A stretch of 64,000 nucleotides of DNA from Shouchella rhizosphaerae (GTDB lineage: Bacteria; Bacillota; Bacilli; Bacillales; Bacillaceae_D), in the NCBI RefSeq assembly GCF_900142675.1, contig NZ_FRBS01000006.1:1-64000 (forward strand), written 5' to 3'. The notes under the pieces are model-generated. The model saw only the letters and a list, made by a program, of their open reading frames with translations. It did not search any database and was not told the DNA's origin. Positions 34,903 to 43,710 of the stretch are shown piece after piece (within the stretch, counting starts at the first letter, position 1; each line of letters starts with the position of its first letter). Both the position numbers and the translations under genes were made by a program.

Positions 34903-35805
34903 ATGAATCGGCCAGCATTGGCGAGGTTGCGTAGAAGCAAAACACTAGCCTTTTACTTGTTTATTTCCCCGTGGCTCATTGGTTTTTTAGCATTGGCTGC
35001 GGGGCCAATGATTTACTCGTTTTATATGTCGTTTACAGAGTGGCAAGTGATGGGCGGGGCTGAATGGATTGGTCTCGAAAACTATGAACGTTTGTTTTTC
35101 CATGATCCGCTGTTTTGGAAAACGATGTGGAACACGTTTTTCTATACATTTTTAGGTGTTCCCCTTGGGCTTGCTTTCGGCTATTTGTTGGCGGTGCTTC
35201 TAAACCAAAAAGTGAAGTTTATGGGGGTTTTTAGAACGATCTTTTATTTGCCTTCCATCGTGCCTGCTGTAGCAAGCTCACTGTTGTGGGTGCTTATTTT
35301 CCAACCTGAGTTTGGTTTGGCGAATGCGCTCCTTGATTCTGTTGGTTTGCCGACTTCCCGCTGGTTATTGAGCGAGTCGATGGTTAAACCAGCATTGATT
35401 ATTATGAGCCTCTGGGGTGTTGGCGGCGGCATGATCATTTATTTGGCCGGCTTGCAAGGCGTACCTCCAAGTTTGTATGAAGCTGCTGAGATTGATGGGG
35501 CTGGAAAGTGGCGCAAGTTCTGGCATATTACAATCCCGATGACTTCTCATGTTATTTTTTTCAATTTGATTATGGGTGTGATCGGTTCTTTCCAAGTTTT
35601 CACTCAAGCTTATGTGATGAGTGGCGGCGGGCCAAACTATGCGTCTTTGTTTTACGTGCTATACCTCTACCAGAATGCATTTGAATTTTTCAATATGGGC
35701 TATGCATCCGCGCTTGCTTGGGTATTGTTTGTGATTGTTTTGATCTTCACATTGCTGCAATTCAAATTTTTTGGCAAGAAAGTTTATTACGAATACGACG
35801 ACTGA
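34903..35805 (+). CDS. ABC sugar importer permease (MalF type)
   Basis: A 300-aa permease with six membrane segments. The EAA-type loop YEAAEIDGAGKWRKFWHITIP (split; about 192-212) contacts the ATPase. GAGGAGG precedes the ATG. With the next permease and the binding protein it forms a CUT1 oligosaccharide importer. Confidence 0.9.
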   Translation: MNRPALARLRRSKTLAFYLFISPWLIGFLALAAGPMIYSFYMSFTEWQVMGGAEWIGLENYERLFFHDPLFWKTMWNTFFYTFLGVPLGLAFGYLLAVLLNQKVKFMGVFRTIFYLPSIVPAVASSLLWVLIFQPEFGLANALLDSVGLPTSRWLLSESMVKPALIIMSLWGVGGGMIIYLAGLQGVPPSLYEAAEIDGAGKWRKFWHITIPMTSHVIFFNLIMGVIGSFQVFTQAYVMSGGGPNYASLFYVLYLYQNAFEFFNMGYASALAWVLFVIVLIFTLLQFKFFGKKVYYEYDD

Positions 35806-35823
35806 AGAAGGGAGGAAATGCTG

Positions 35824-36750
35824 TTGGAGGAACGGTACCAAGCAAATAGACAAATCGAACCGGTCCAGCCTGCAAGAATGCCAGGGCCGATTAATCAGAC
35901 AAAGCCGGTTTTCAAAAATTATACGAGGCAAAAGAAATTAGACCGTTTAATGATTTACCTTATGCTTGTTGTTTTATCGATTTTGTTTATTCTTCCTTTT
36001 TTATGGATGGTTTCTACATCAATCAAAACCGAGTCGCAAGCGATCTCGTATCCGCCGACTTTATGGCCAGCACCGTTTGATTTTGCTAACTACCGCGAAG
36101 TATTTGAATTGGTTCCCTTTTTGCAGTTTTACTGGAACACAATCGTAGTGACAGGGCTGACAGTCATCGGCACAGTCGCTTCCAGTGCCGTTGTCGCTTA
36201 CGCGTTTGCACGAATTAAGGGGAGGGGCAGGAGCGTCTGGTTTATTTTATTGCTTTGCACGATGATGCTGCCTCCCCAGGTGACGATGATTCCAGTGTAC
36301 TTGATTTTTACAGAGCTTGGCTGGGTGAACACGTTCTTGCCGTTGGTCGTTCCCGCCTTTTTAGGAAACGCTTTCTTTATCTTTTTATTGCGCCAATTTT
36401 TTCGAGCCATTCCAAAAGAATTGGAGGAATCGGCCATTATTGATGGCTGCAGCTTGTTTGGGATCTTTTGGCGGATCGTCGTTCCCTTATCGAAACCGGC
36501 GCTGATAACGGTCGCAATTCTTTCATTCATGGGAAGCTGGAATGACTTTTTGACACCGTTGATTTACTTAAATGATATCGATAAATATACGCTAGCCCTT
36601 GGTTTGCAAATGTTTAATGGCCAACAAACGATGCAATGGGGGCCGATGATGGCTGCAAGTACAATGGTGATTTTCCCACTCGTCGTGCTGTTTTTCATTG
36701 CCCAAAAACATTTTATCCAAGGAATCGCACTGTCAGGCATCAAAGGGTAA
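35824..36750 (+). CDS. ABC sugar importer permease (MalG type)
   Basis: A 308-aa permease with six membrane segments after a 35-residue cytoplasmic lead. The EAA loop LEESAIIDGCSLFGIFW (about 200-216) lies before the last two segments. TTG 35824 is preferred because GGGAGG is 8 nt upstream; the ATG at 35818 is only 2 nt from it. No ATPase gene follows, so a shared MsmX-like ATPase is expected. Confidence 0.88.
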   Translation: MEERYQANRQIEPVQPARMPGPINQTKPVFKNYTRQKKLDRLMIYLMLVVLSILFILPFLWMVSTSIKTESQAISYPPTLWPAPFDFANYREVFELVPFLQFYWNTIVVTGLTVIGTVASSAVVAYAFARIKGRGRSVWFILLLCTMMLPPQVTMIPVYLIFTELGWVNTFLPLVVPAFLGNAFFIFLLRQFFRAIPKELEESAIIDGCSLFGIFWRIVVPLSKPALITVAILSFMGSWNDFLTPLIYLNDIDKYTLALGLQMFNGQQTMQWGPMMAASTMVIFPLVVLFFIAQKHFIQGIALSGIKG

Positions 36751-36904
36751 ATTCCTTATCCAAAGTTTTTTCGGCAAGCGTCAGTAAGAGCGCATTTGTT
36801 TGCTAGTCCAGGAAACGAACATGTTGCTTTTGCCTTAACGGCCAGTTTATCAAATTATACGGCCATTGAGGTGACGGAATTATACATTTAAGGAGATGAG
36901 ATGG

Positions 36905-38170
36905 ATGAAAAGATGGATGTATACACCGGTTGTGTTAGTTTCGCTATTGGCCCTTACTGCTTGTGGAGGCGAGGAAAGTGCAGGAGGCGGTAGCGGCGAT
37001 GTAACGCTGCGGATGCTTGTCTGGGGAAATGGCCCGGCAGAACTGAAAGGAGAGCGTGAAATCCTTGATGTGTTTGAAGAAAAAAATCCTGGCATTAAAG
37101 TGGAGTTAAGCCATGTTCCTTGGGATAATTTTAATGAGCGGTTAACGACAATGTCGGCTGGACGGAATCAGCCAGACGTGTTTTGGATGATCGATGCAGC
37201 AGCAATGACGAGCTACGCAAGCCAAGGAATGTTAATGGAACTTGATGGATTTATAGAAGAAAGCGGCATAAAAGAAGACGAGTATTTACCTGGCGCTTGG
37301 GATATTGGCGCATGGGAAGGCGTCCAGTATGCCTTGCCAAGGGATCTGACTTCTCATCATATTGTTTTTAATAAAGATATGTTTGACGAGGCAGGGCATC
37401 CTTATCCGGAAGCTGGCTGGACGTGGGACGACTTTTTAGAAGCAGCAAAAGCGACAACGATTGAAGAAGATGGGAAGATTGTCCAGTTTGGGATTGCTGG
37501 GCTGATCTGGGAAGAAATGATTGTCCAAAATGGAGGTGCTTCGTTTAATATAGATGGATCTAAAGTCGAGATTGATTCACCGGAAACAATCGAAGCGATT
37601 GAGTTTATGCATGACTTGGTTGATGTCCACCGTGTCGCTCCATTGGCAACCGAGTCGGAAGGGCTTGGCGATTTGTTTTTGGCTAACCGGGCGGCAATGG
37701 CTTTTGCAGGGCCGTGGCACTGGCGCCAATATGAAGAAGACGGAGAGTTTGAATGGGATATTGTTGAAGTGCCGGCAGGGAAAGCTGGGAACAAATCGCA
37801 GCTGCTTGGATTGCCGATCGGCATTGGATCGCAAACAGACCATCCTGAAGAAGCGTGGAAGCTGTTAGAATTTTTAACCCATGGCGAAGGCCAGTCCATC
37901 CAGGCGAACATCGTTGGCGCCAATCCGTCAGTCACTCGTGAAACGCATACATTTGCCGAAGGCCAATGGGTGCCAGAAAATGTAGAAGCTTTCCAGACGA
38001 TCATGGAAGAAAACACAGTCGTGCAAAGCATGTTTCCAGATAAGCCAGCTGCTGCCTCGAACATTCAGCCTGTAATCGACCAAATCATGGATGAAAACCG
38101 AGACGTGGATGTAGCGGATGCTTTAGGCGAATTAGCAGACAGTCTCCGTGCAGAGTTTGATATGGACTAA
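36905..38170 (+). CDS. ABC sugar importer solute-binding lipoprotein
   Basis: A 421-aa extracellular receptor with a lipobox ending in LTAC (Cys at about 19) and the family-1 binding fold: LRMLVWGNGPAE, FEEKNPGIKVELSHVPW and QPDVFWMIDAAAM. In the operon it should bind manno-oligosaccharides released by the mannanase encoded next. ATG 36905 is chosen, 9 nt after AAGGAG; an ATG at 36896 touches that site. The 150 nt before it hold no visible promoter, so read-through from the permeases is likely. Confidence 0.9.
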   Translation: MKRWMYTPVVLVSLLALTACGGEESAGGGSGDVTLRMLVWGNGPAELKGEREILDVFEEKNPGIKVELSHVPWDNFNERLTTMSAGRNQPDVFWMIDAAAMTSYASQGMLMELDGFIEESGIKEDEYLPGAWDIGAWEGVQYALPRDLTSHHIVFNKDMFDEAGHPYPEAGWTWDDFLEAAKATTIEEDGKIVQFGIAGLIWEEMIVQNGGASFNIDGSKVEIDSPETIEAIEFMHDLVDVHRVAPLATESEGLGDLFLANRAAMAFAGPWHWRQYEEDGEFEWDIVEVPAGKAGNKSQLLGLPIGIGSQTDHPEEAWKLLEFLTHGEGQSIQANIVGANPSVTRETHTFAEGQWVPENVEAFQTIMEENTVVQSMFPDKPAAASNIQPVIDQIMDENRDVDVADALGELADSLRAEFDMD

Positions 38171-38198
38171 TTTTGTGAAGAGGGAGGACATGGATCAA

Positions 38199-39149
38199 AT
38201 GAAAAGAAAGCGGTTACAATTGTTTGGAACACTAGTGGTATTGGTTTTGTTCGTGTACGGTAGCGGTTCGGCATATGCACAAAACGGATTTCACGTATCC
38301 GGTACAGAGTTGTTGGACAAAAATGGCGATCCTTATGTTATGCGTGGCGTCAACCATGGACACTCTTGGTTTAAGCAAGATCTGGAGGAAGCAATCCCTG
38401 CCATAGCAGAAACAGGGGCGAACACGGTGAGAATGGTCTTATCCAATGGACAGCAATGGGAAAAAGATGATGCCTCTGAGCTTGCCCGTGTGCTGGCTGC
38501 CACAGAAACATATGGATTGACAACTGTGCTGGAAGTCCATGACGCTACAGGAAGTGACGATCCTGCTGATTTAGAGAAAGCAGTCGATTATTGGATCGAA
38601 ATGGCTGATGTTCTCAAGGGGACAGAAGACCGAGTAATCATTAACGTTGCCAATGAATGGTATGGGTCGTGGAGGAGCGACGTTTGGGCAGAAGCATACG
38701 CACAAGCGATCCCGCGCTTGCGCAGCGCTGGCCTCTCCCATACATTAATGGTTGATGCGGCAGGTTGGGGCCAGTACCCTGCCTCAATCCACGAGCGGGG
38801 AGCCGATGTGTTTGCGTCCGATCCATTAAAAAACACGATGTTTTCGATCCATATGTACGAATATGCAGGAGCTGATAGGGCGACAATTGCCTATAACATT
38901 GATCGTGTGCTTGCTGAAAATCTTGCTGTGGTGATCGGTGAATTTGGCCATAGTCATCATGATGGCGATGTCGATGAAGATGCGATTTTGGCCTATACAG
39001 CAGAGCGGCAAGTGGGCTGGCTGGCCTGGTCATGGTATGGCAACAGCGGGGGTGTTGAATACCTGGATTTAGCTGAAGGCCCATCAGGCCCATTGACGAG
39101 TTGGGGCAAACGAATTGTTTATGGTGAAAATGGGCTTAAGAGTGATTAA
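38199..39149 (+). CDS. Secreted GH5 endo-1,4-beta-mannanase
   Basis: A 316-aa extracellular enzyme that cuts beta-1,4-mannan. The signal peptide (1-27) ends SAYA before QNGFHV. Catalytic residues are Glu153 (VANEWYG) and Glu248 (IGEFG). VMRGVNHGHSWF and LMVDAAGWGQYP match the GH5 subfamily-8 mannanases of alkaliphilic bacilli closely. No carbohydrate-binding module is attached. ATG 38199 fits GGGAGG 10 nt upstream. It ends the operon and supplies its substrate. Confidence 0.92.
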   Translation: MKRKRLQLFGTLVVLVLFVYGSGSAYAQNGFHVSGTELLDKNGDPYVMRGVNHGHSWFKQDLEEAIPAIAETGANTVRMVLSNGQQWEKDDASELARVLAATETYGLTTVLEVHDATGSDDPADLEKAVDYWIEMADVLKGTEDRVIINVANEWYGSWRSDVWAEAYAQAIPRLRSAGLSHTLMVDAAGWGQYPASIHERGADVFASDPLKNTMFSIHMYEYAGADRATIAYNIDRVLAENLAVVIGEFGHSHHDGDVDEDAILAYTAERQVGWLAWSWYGNSGGVEYLDLAEGPSGPLTSWGKRIVYGENGLKSD

Positions 39150-39155
39150 TCAATA

Positions 39156-39193
39156 GAAAGGACTGGTTGCTGCTTTTGCATCTCAGTCCTTTT
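39156..39193 (+). terminator. Terminator of the mannan operon
   Basis: 9-bp stem (39156-39164 with 39183-39191), longer loop, T-rich tail. Confidence 0.75.
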
Positions 39194-39329
39194 TGCTGTA
39201 TTCGTGTTGGTGGGCAAAAGAAAATGGGCGAATCGGTACAATTCGTGAATTTTAAACGAACATAGGCGAACCTAACAAGCAAATATACTCATTTTGCATT
39301 TACTAAAGAAGGTGCAAAGGAGGGGAAAA

Positions 39330-39584
39330 ATGGTACGTGTTTGGTATGCACTAAAAAATCTTTTCTTGTTGTTCTGGTTCCCAAGATGCTGGAAAAAGGC
39401 GCGGGCGAAAAGAGAGCTGCTACGCGGCCTCATCGGTAAACAAATTGAACTTTCGACACCCTTCGGCTTTCTCGCTGGCGAATTAGTGGTCGTTGGGAAA
39501 GACTATATTGAATTGTTGGATGAAATGGGTGCTGACGTGTTTGTCCGCATTGCCAAAATTGAAACGATCAGGTCACTAAGCTGA
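39330..39584 (+). CDS. Small hypothetical protein, SH3/Sm-like (DUF2642-like)
   Basis: An 84-aa protein: a basic, aromatic N-terminus (about 1-35), then a beta-rich part LIGKQIELSTPFGFLAGEL and VVVGKDYIELLDE resembling the DUF2642/Sm-like fold seen in small Bacillus spore-associated proteins. Function unknown. A strong AAAGGAGGGG site precedes the ATG. It is followed within about 20 nt by a second small protein with the same kind of core. Confidence 0.6.
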   Translation: MVRVWYALKNLFLLFWFPRCWKKARAKRELLRGLIGKQIELSTPFGFLAGELVVVGKDYIELLDEMGADVFVRIAKIETIRSLS

Positions 39585-39605
39585 ATGCGGAAGGAGGCAA
39601 AGTAC

Positions 39606-39830
39606 TTGTGCAATACTCTTTATAAGAGGCTAGTTCAACGACTCGATGCGCGGGTGGAGGTTGCCACAGATACAAATTTTATTGAAGGCATCCTCGTCTG
39701 TGTCACCCCTAGATTGTTGATTATTGATGGAACGGATGGTTATGGATACGGACCAGACACAAGCCAATATATTGACACAAAGGCTGTCAATCATGTGCGG
39801 TTTTTGCAAACAGAAAATCAATCATTATAA
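39606..39830 (+). CDS. Small hypothetical protein, paired with the preceding one
   Basis: A 74-aa protein with a beta-rich core ARVEVATDTNFIEGILVCV, comparable in layout to the second half of its neighbour, and a Gly/Tyr patch DGYGYGPDT. TTG 39606 is chosen because AAGGAGG lies 8 nt upstream; an ATG at 39585 precedes that site. Function unknown; the pair may have arisen by duplication of one fold. Confidence 0.55.
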   Translation: MCNTLYKRLVQRLDARVEVATDTNFIEGILVCVTPRLLIIDGTDGYGYGPDTSQYIDTKAVNHVRFLQTENQSL

Positions 39831-39849
39831 AGTTAAATCCTTGAAATCG

Positions 39850-39886
39850 AGCGGTCTTTTTTTGATTCAGTCGGAAAAAGGCCGCT
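39850..39886 (+). terminator. Hairpin after the small-protein pair
   Basis: 12-bp stem with one G-T pair (39850-39861 with 39875-39886); no T-run after the right arm, so strength is uncertain. Confidence 0.5.
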
Positions 39887-40059
39887 TCTAATTCTCTGAG
39901 TATAGCTGCTTGTAAGGGCAAAACCAACATGTCGTCACTTACAGTGTCAAACATGACATAACCCCTCTAGAACATAGAACTTGAAACGATACATTTGTCA
40001 GGCAACCTGTTTCTAAAAACTATGGTAATCTATATGGAGAACAATCAATTAGGGGTGGA

Positions 40060-40584
40060 ATGATGAAACGAATTGCAATTGACATGGATGAAGTGATGGC
40101 TGATTTTAACAAAAAGCATTTGGCACTGTTTAATAGGGATTTTGGCGAGCAACTAACAACCGATGATTTACACGGCAAAAAGCTAAGGGAGCTCCGCCCT
40201 GAGTTAGTGAAAGAAATTCGCAGCTATTTGCTCGACCCTACTTATTTCCGCGACCTGGAGGTGATGGAACATTGCCAAGAGGTTGTAGAGGAACTGGCCC
40301 AGTCGTACGAAATTTTTGTGGCAACGGCGGCAATGGATTTTCCAACATCCTTTAATGCAAAGTACGAATGGCTCAAAGAGCATTTCCCGTTTATTGATGA
40401 CCAAAATATTGTCTTTTGCGGCAATAAAAGCATCATCCACGCCGACTATTTGATTGACGATAATGTGCGGCAATTAGAACGTTTTTCAGGCGAAGGAATT
40501 TTGTTTACATCGCCTCATAATGTGAACGTAACGGGCTATCCCCGTGTCCATAATTGGCTGGATGTCAGAGACTACTTTCTGTAA
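40060..40584 (+). CDS. 5'(3')-deoxyribonucleotidase of the HAD superfamily
   Basis: A 174-aa NT5C-type phosphatase that removes phosphate from (deoxy)nucleoside monophosphates. The nucleophile motif DMDEVMADF is at 8-16, the middle block FVATAAMDFP near 89 and the DYLIDDN metal site near 128-134. AGGGGTGG lies before the ATG pair; either ATG (40060 or 40063) may be used. Single gene with a terminator shared with the ferredoxin. Confidence 0.85.
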   Translation: MMKRIAIDMDEVMADFNKKHLALFNRDFGEQLTTDDLHGKKLRELRPELVKEIRSYLLDPTYFRDLEVMEHCQEVVEELAQSYEIFVATAAMDFPTSFNAKYEWLKEHFPFIDDQNIVFCGNKSIIHADYLIDDNVRQLERFSGEGILFTSPHNVNVTGYPRVHNWLDVRDYFL

Positions 40585-40597
40585 ATGGCCTATATGC

Positions 40598-40633
40598 AAG
40601 AAAGGGAGAGCGATAAATGCCCTCCCTTTCTTG
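40598..40633. terminator. Bidirectional hairpin between nucleotidase and ferredoxin
   Basis: Perfect 12-bp stem (40598-40609 with 40622-40633); the purine-rich left arm gives a pyrimidine-rich end in both directions. Confidence 0.65.
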
Positions 40634-40712
40634 CTGAATTCATCTACTCGAGAGATAGGACCCTCGCTGTCTTCAAGCAGCCCCGTTTGGCGGCAATAGC
40701 ACTGGACCGGCA

Positions 40713-41036
40713 TTACTCCTCTGGACGTTTGCCTGGATCCATCTGCTCGCTTGTTGCGGTGCGAAGCGGCTTGACTTTCAAGTCATTTGCTACGCGAATT
40801 TGGCAGGACAGCCGTAGGTTTTCAGCAGTGATGCCTTTTTTGGCACGAATCGCTGCTTCAGCCTCTCCGATTGGGCCAGCGTCGCCTTCGGTAATTTCGC
40901 ACATGCACGTAGTACATCTAGCATTTCCGCCGCAGCGGTGCAAAATGTCTACTCCGTTGTCTTCCAACGCTAATACAAGTTTCTTTCCATTTTCGGCTTC
41001 AAAAGAATGATAGCCTTCAGCGTGAATCATTGGCAT
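40713..41036 (-). CDS. 2Fe-2S ferredoxin
   Basis: A 107-aa plant-type [2Fe-2S] ferredoxin. The cluster loop RCGGNARCTTCMC gives three ligands (Cys35, Cys41, Cys44) and LSCQ (near 77) the fourth. Electron carrier; the partner is not encoded nearby. Short tail rich in Arg/Pro/Glu. A run of G and A before the ATG serves as a weak ribosome site. Confidence 0.85.
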   Translation of the reverse strand: MPMIHAEGYHSFEAENGKKLVLALEDNGVDILHRCGGNARCTTCMCEITEGDAGPIGEAEAAIRAKKGITAENLRLSCQIRVANDLKVKPLRTATSEQMDPGKRPEE

Positions 41037-41263
41037 GGTCGATATTCGCCCCTTTTTATTAAACTTTCTGTCTCTAAAAATATTGTAGCATGAAAAAGGG
41101 AATGATCGGCAGTTAATTAAACATTTGATTAATGTGAAAAAAGATAATGAACGCGGTGGTCATGCTGACCGTTTGAAAAATAGGAAACCCCTGGTTCCAA
41201 ATAGGCCAGGGGAATTTGGGTTGAACCGGATATGCACATACAATAATACAGATTTATGTAAAC

Positions 41264-41287
41264 GAAGCCTTGACGAGGCTTCTTTCT
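41264..41287. terminator. Hairpin after the 62-aa gene
   Basis: Perfect 7-bp stem (41264-41270 with 41276-41282) with a T-rich tail on the plus strand. A second perfect 7-bp stem (41188-41194 with 41206-41212) lies further left. Confidence 0.5.
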
Positions 41288-41307
41288 TAGTGTTCATGAA
41301 GATGGCT

Positions 41308-41496
41308 TTATTCTAAGCCATAGTGGACAAGAAGCTGTGTTTCTAGATGTTCAGCTTGGTCGAAGCCGAGATCCTTGCGTTTGCTTCGCACGTATTCTTC
41401 GATGGCCCGTAAATAAGCGGAGAGTTCGCTTGTAGCTGTAGGCAAAAATGCTTTCGCCCGTTCTTCAACTGCATGCAAATCTTCGTTTGAGTACAT
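41308..41496 (-). CDS. Small conserved-looking hypothetical protein
   Basis: 62 aa, helical and charged, with no membrane segment or known motif: NEDLHAVEERAKAF then YLRAIEEYVRSKRKD. An AGAGGTGAG site lies 4 nt before the ATG, supporting expression. Function not recognised. Confidence 0.6.
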   Translation of the reverse strand: MYSNEDLHAVEERAKAFLPTATSELSAYLRAIEEYVRSKRKDLGFDQAEHLETQLLVHYGLE

Positions 41497-41875
41497 GTGC
41501 TCACCTCTCTAGTCATATTGGAGCCTATGTTTCGTTAGCTCTCAATGTTAGTGTAAAGGAGACAGCTTTCCAAATCTATTTAAGATCTGATAAAGAATGC
41601 GTGAAATGATCTTAATAAAACGAAAAAATGCTGAAATGTTCCATAACCACGCCCACATTGTCGGGATGTCAGAGCCATTCACAGTGGCCCACCAAAAAAA
41701 CTTATTCCCATTTCAATCACATGTTCCTTTGTATTTATTTGAAGGGAATCACTTGGCAGTAGTGAAACAATAGGTACGTCGCTTCCAACTTGAGGGCTCT
41801 TGTACGTTAAAAAAAGAGGTATGCAAAAACGCGAACAAAAGCACTTAGACAAATTATTGGAATGGAGGAAATGCC
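41497..41875. other. Intergenic region before the sigma-54 activator gene
   Basis: 380 nt with no supported gene. It should hold promoters for the divergent 62-aa gene and the activator, but no convincing -35/-10 pair stood out. A TTGGCA near 41754 lacks a matching TTGC and is not a sigma-54 promoter. Confidence 0.5.
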
Positions 41876-43585
41876 GTGGTACAGCAAATGACCATCAACC
41901 AATCAGGTTTTCATGTAAGCCACTATTGGATCGAACCTGTTTCCTTTGCTTTCTATGAAGAACGGACCATCCAGGAGTGGGCCCGTCTGTTGCAACATGC
42001 AGGCTCTTTGATCGTGCTCGTGACAGAAGAAGGTGAACCAGTTGGGGCGTTGCTTCCAGAAACGATTGTGGCAGCGATAAGCCATGGAGAAACAGCGATA
42101 GAAAAAGCGCTAGAATCGGTAGAAGTGATTGAAATCGAGGACAGGCGTGCACCTAGTCCAGACGGAAGTAAAGTGGTTCTCATCAAAGAGGGCAATGATT
42201 ATATTGGGGCAGTCACAAGGGAAAACTGGCGGCGGGCGCGGGAAGAGTACGAGCAAAAAGCGATACTGGAAGCGATTTTAGAAAACGCCTATGAAGGGAT
42301 CGTCATTGTCGATAAGCAAGGAAAGATCGTCAAAATGAACAATGCTTACCGCAGCTTTATTGGCGGAAAGGACGAAGCGGAAGTTGAAGGCAAGTTTGTC
42401 GCTGATGTCATTGAGAATACCCGCTTGCATGAAGTTGTAAAATCAGGCATTCCAGAGCGAGGCGAGATCCAACGGATTGAGGGCCAAAATATGGTGGTGC
42501 ATCGTATCCCAATTTGGCAAAATCACCGTGTTGTCGGAGCTGTCGGCATGTTGATTTTTGAAGGTGTTTCCGAACTTTATGAAATCTTACAACGAGCACG
42601 CGTTTTTTTAAGTGAGGAGTCACCATCCACTGAACCAACAAAGAAGGACGCAACGTCAGTCGAGCGCCGGCTTATAGGCAGGAGCGAGGCACTCCAATCA
42701 TGCAAATGTTTTGCCCGCAAAGTAGCACGCACAAAAGCGACAGTGCTATTGACAGGTGAAACAGGTACGGGAAAAGAGCTGTTTGCCCGTTTGATCCATC
42801 AAATGAGCAACCAAGCCAATGGACCATTTGTGGCAATTAATTGTGCTGCTATGCCAGAAACGCTTCTCGAAGCTGAACTGTTCGGTTACGAAGAAGGAGC
42901 CTTTACTGGCGCGCGACGAGGCGGGGCAGTAGGGAAATTCGAACAAGCCAGTGGCGGTACGCTTTTTTTAGATGAAGCAGGAGAAATGTCAAATGCGTTG
43001 CAAGCAAAGCTGCTTCGTGTGCTTGAGACGAAACAAGTTGACCGGGTTGGCAGCTGCCGGCCGGTCCAAACCGATTTTCGGTTAATTGCAGCGACCAATG
43101 CGGATCTCAACCAACTAGTGGCCGATGGCAAGTTTCGGAAAGATTTGTATTATAGGCTAGTGGCAATCACATTAAACATCCCACCGTTGCGTGAACGTAA
43201 AGAAGATATTCCTTATTTAATCAGCGCGTTTATGGACCGTTTTGCACAGGAATACGGGCTGAGACACAAACGATTTTGCGAAGACGCTTTGCATGCTTTC
43301 CTTGAGTATGATTGGCCAGGCAATGTTCGTGAGTTGGCGAATGCGATCGATTATATTATGGCAATCGGTGAAGAGGAAAAAGTGACAAGTGATACACTGC
43401 CTCCATTTTTGCGAAACCATGCAGCGAAGAAAGAATCATTAAAGGCTGTGGCGAGACGTTCCGAGAAGGAGCGAATCGAGCAAGCGATCGTATTAGCAAA
43501 CGGAAATAAGGCAAAAGCTGCAAAATTGTTAGGCATCCACCGTGCGACACTGTACCGTAAGCTAAAAGAACAAGAGTCGTCGTAA
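41876..43585 (+). CDS. Sigma-54-dependent activator (CBS-like, PAS, AAA+, Fis HTH)
   Basis: A 569-aa enhancer-binding protein. The N-terminal CBS-like region (about 10-120) and a PAS domain (about 125-235) are likely sensors. The AAA+ domain (about 265-500) is complete: Walker A GETGTGKE, the sigma-54 loop GAFTGA and Walker B LFLDEAGE. The C-terminal Fis-type HTH ([20 protein letters not shown]) binds an upstream palindrome. It directly precedes a sigma-54 promoter, so it should activate the alcohol dehydrogenase-permease genes. GTG start with GGAGGAA upstream. Confidence 0.93.
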   Translation: MVQQMTINQSGFHVSHYWIEPVSFAFYEERTIQEWARLLQHAGSLIVLVTEEGEPVGALLPETIVAAISHGETAIEKALESVEVIEIEDRRAPSPDGSKVVLIKEGNDYIGAVTRENWRRAREEYEQKAILEAILENAYEGIVIVDKQGKIVKMNNAYRSFIGGKDEAEVEGKFVADVIENTRLHEVVKSGIPERGEIQRIEGQNMVVHRIPIWQNHRVVGAVGMLIFEGVSELYEILQRARVFLSEESPSTEPTKKDATSVERRLIGRSEALQSCKCFARKVARTKATVLLTGETGTGKELFARLIHQMSNQANGPFVAINCAAMPETLLEAELFGYEEGAFTGARRGGAVGKFEQASGGTLFLDEAGEMSNALQAKLLRVLETKQVDRVGSCRPVQTDFRLIAATNADLNQLVADGKFRKDLYYRLVAITLNIPPLRERKEDIPYLISAFMDRFAQEYGLRHKRFCEDALHAFLEYDWPGNVRELANAIDYIMAIGEEEKVTSDTLPPFLRNHAAKKESLKAVARRSEKERIEQAIVLANGNKAKAAKLLGIHRATLYRKLKEQESS

Positions 43586-43606
43586 TTTAACGACAGTGGC
43601 AAGGGG

Positions 43607-43630
43607 CTGTGTCGCAAATTTGCGATACAG
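43607..43630. promoter_or_regulatory. Upstream activating palindrome for the sigma-54 activator
   Basis: A 24-bp palindrome with one mismatch: CTGTGTCGCAAA and its near-complement. It is centred about 62 bp before the -12 box, as enhancer sites usually are. Confidence 0.7.
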
Positions 43631-43635
43631 TTTAT

Positions 43636-43649
43636 AGAAAACGCTTTCA
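43636..43649. promoter_or_regulatory. cre site at the sigma-54 promoter
   Basis: AGAAAACGCTTTCA matches 13 of 14 cre positions and lies between the activator palindrome and the -24 box, so CcpA could block looping. Confidence 0.6.
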
Positions 43650-43667
43650 ATCATCTTGATTGGTAGT

Positions 43668-43682
43668 TGGCATCGTTTTTGC
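43668..43682 (+). promoter_or_regulatory. Sigma-54 (-24/-12) promoter
   Basis: TGGCAT-N5-TTGC with flanking T and A gives TTGGCAT and TTTGCA, a near-perfect sigma-54 promoter, 28 nt before the first gene. Confidence 0.85.
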
Positions 43683-43710
43683 AATGGCAGAACAACAAGG
43701 AGGGGATTAG

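Noticed and set aside
40585-41010. Plus-strand frame over the ferredoxin gene
   Set aside because: It crosses a strong hairpin and mirrors the ferredoxin, whose cysteine motif is decisive.
41754-41775. TTGGCA upstream of the sigma-54 activator gene as a -24 element
   Set aside because: No TTGC lies at the required distance, so it is not a -24/-12 promoter.
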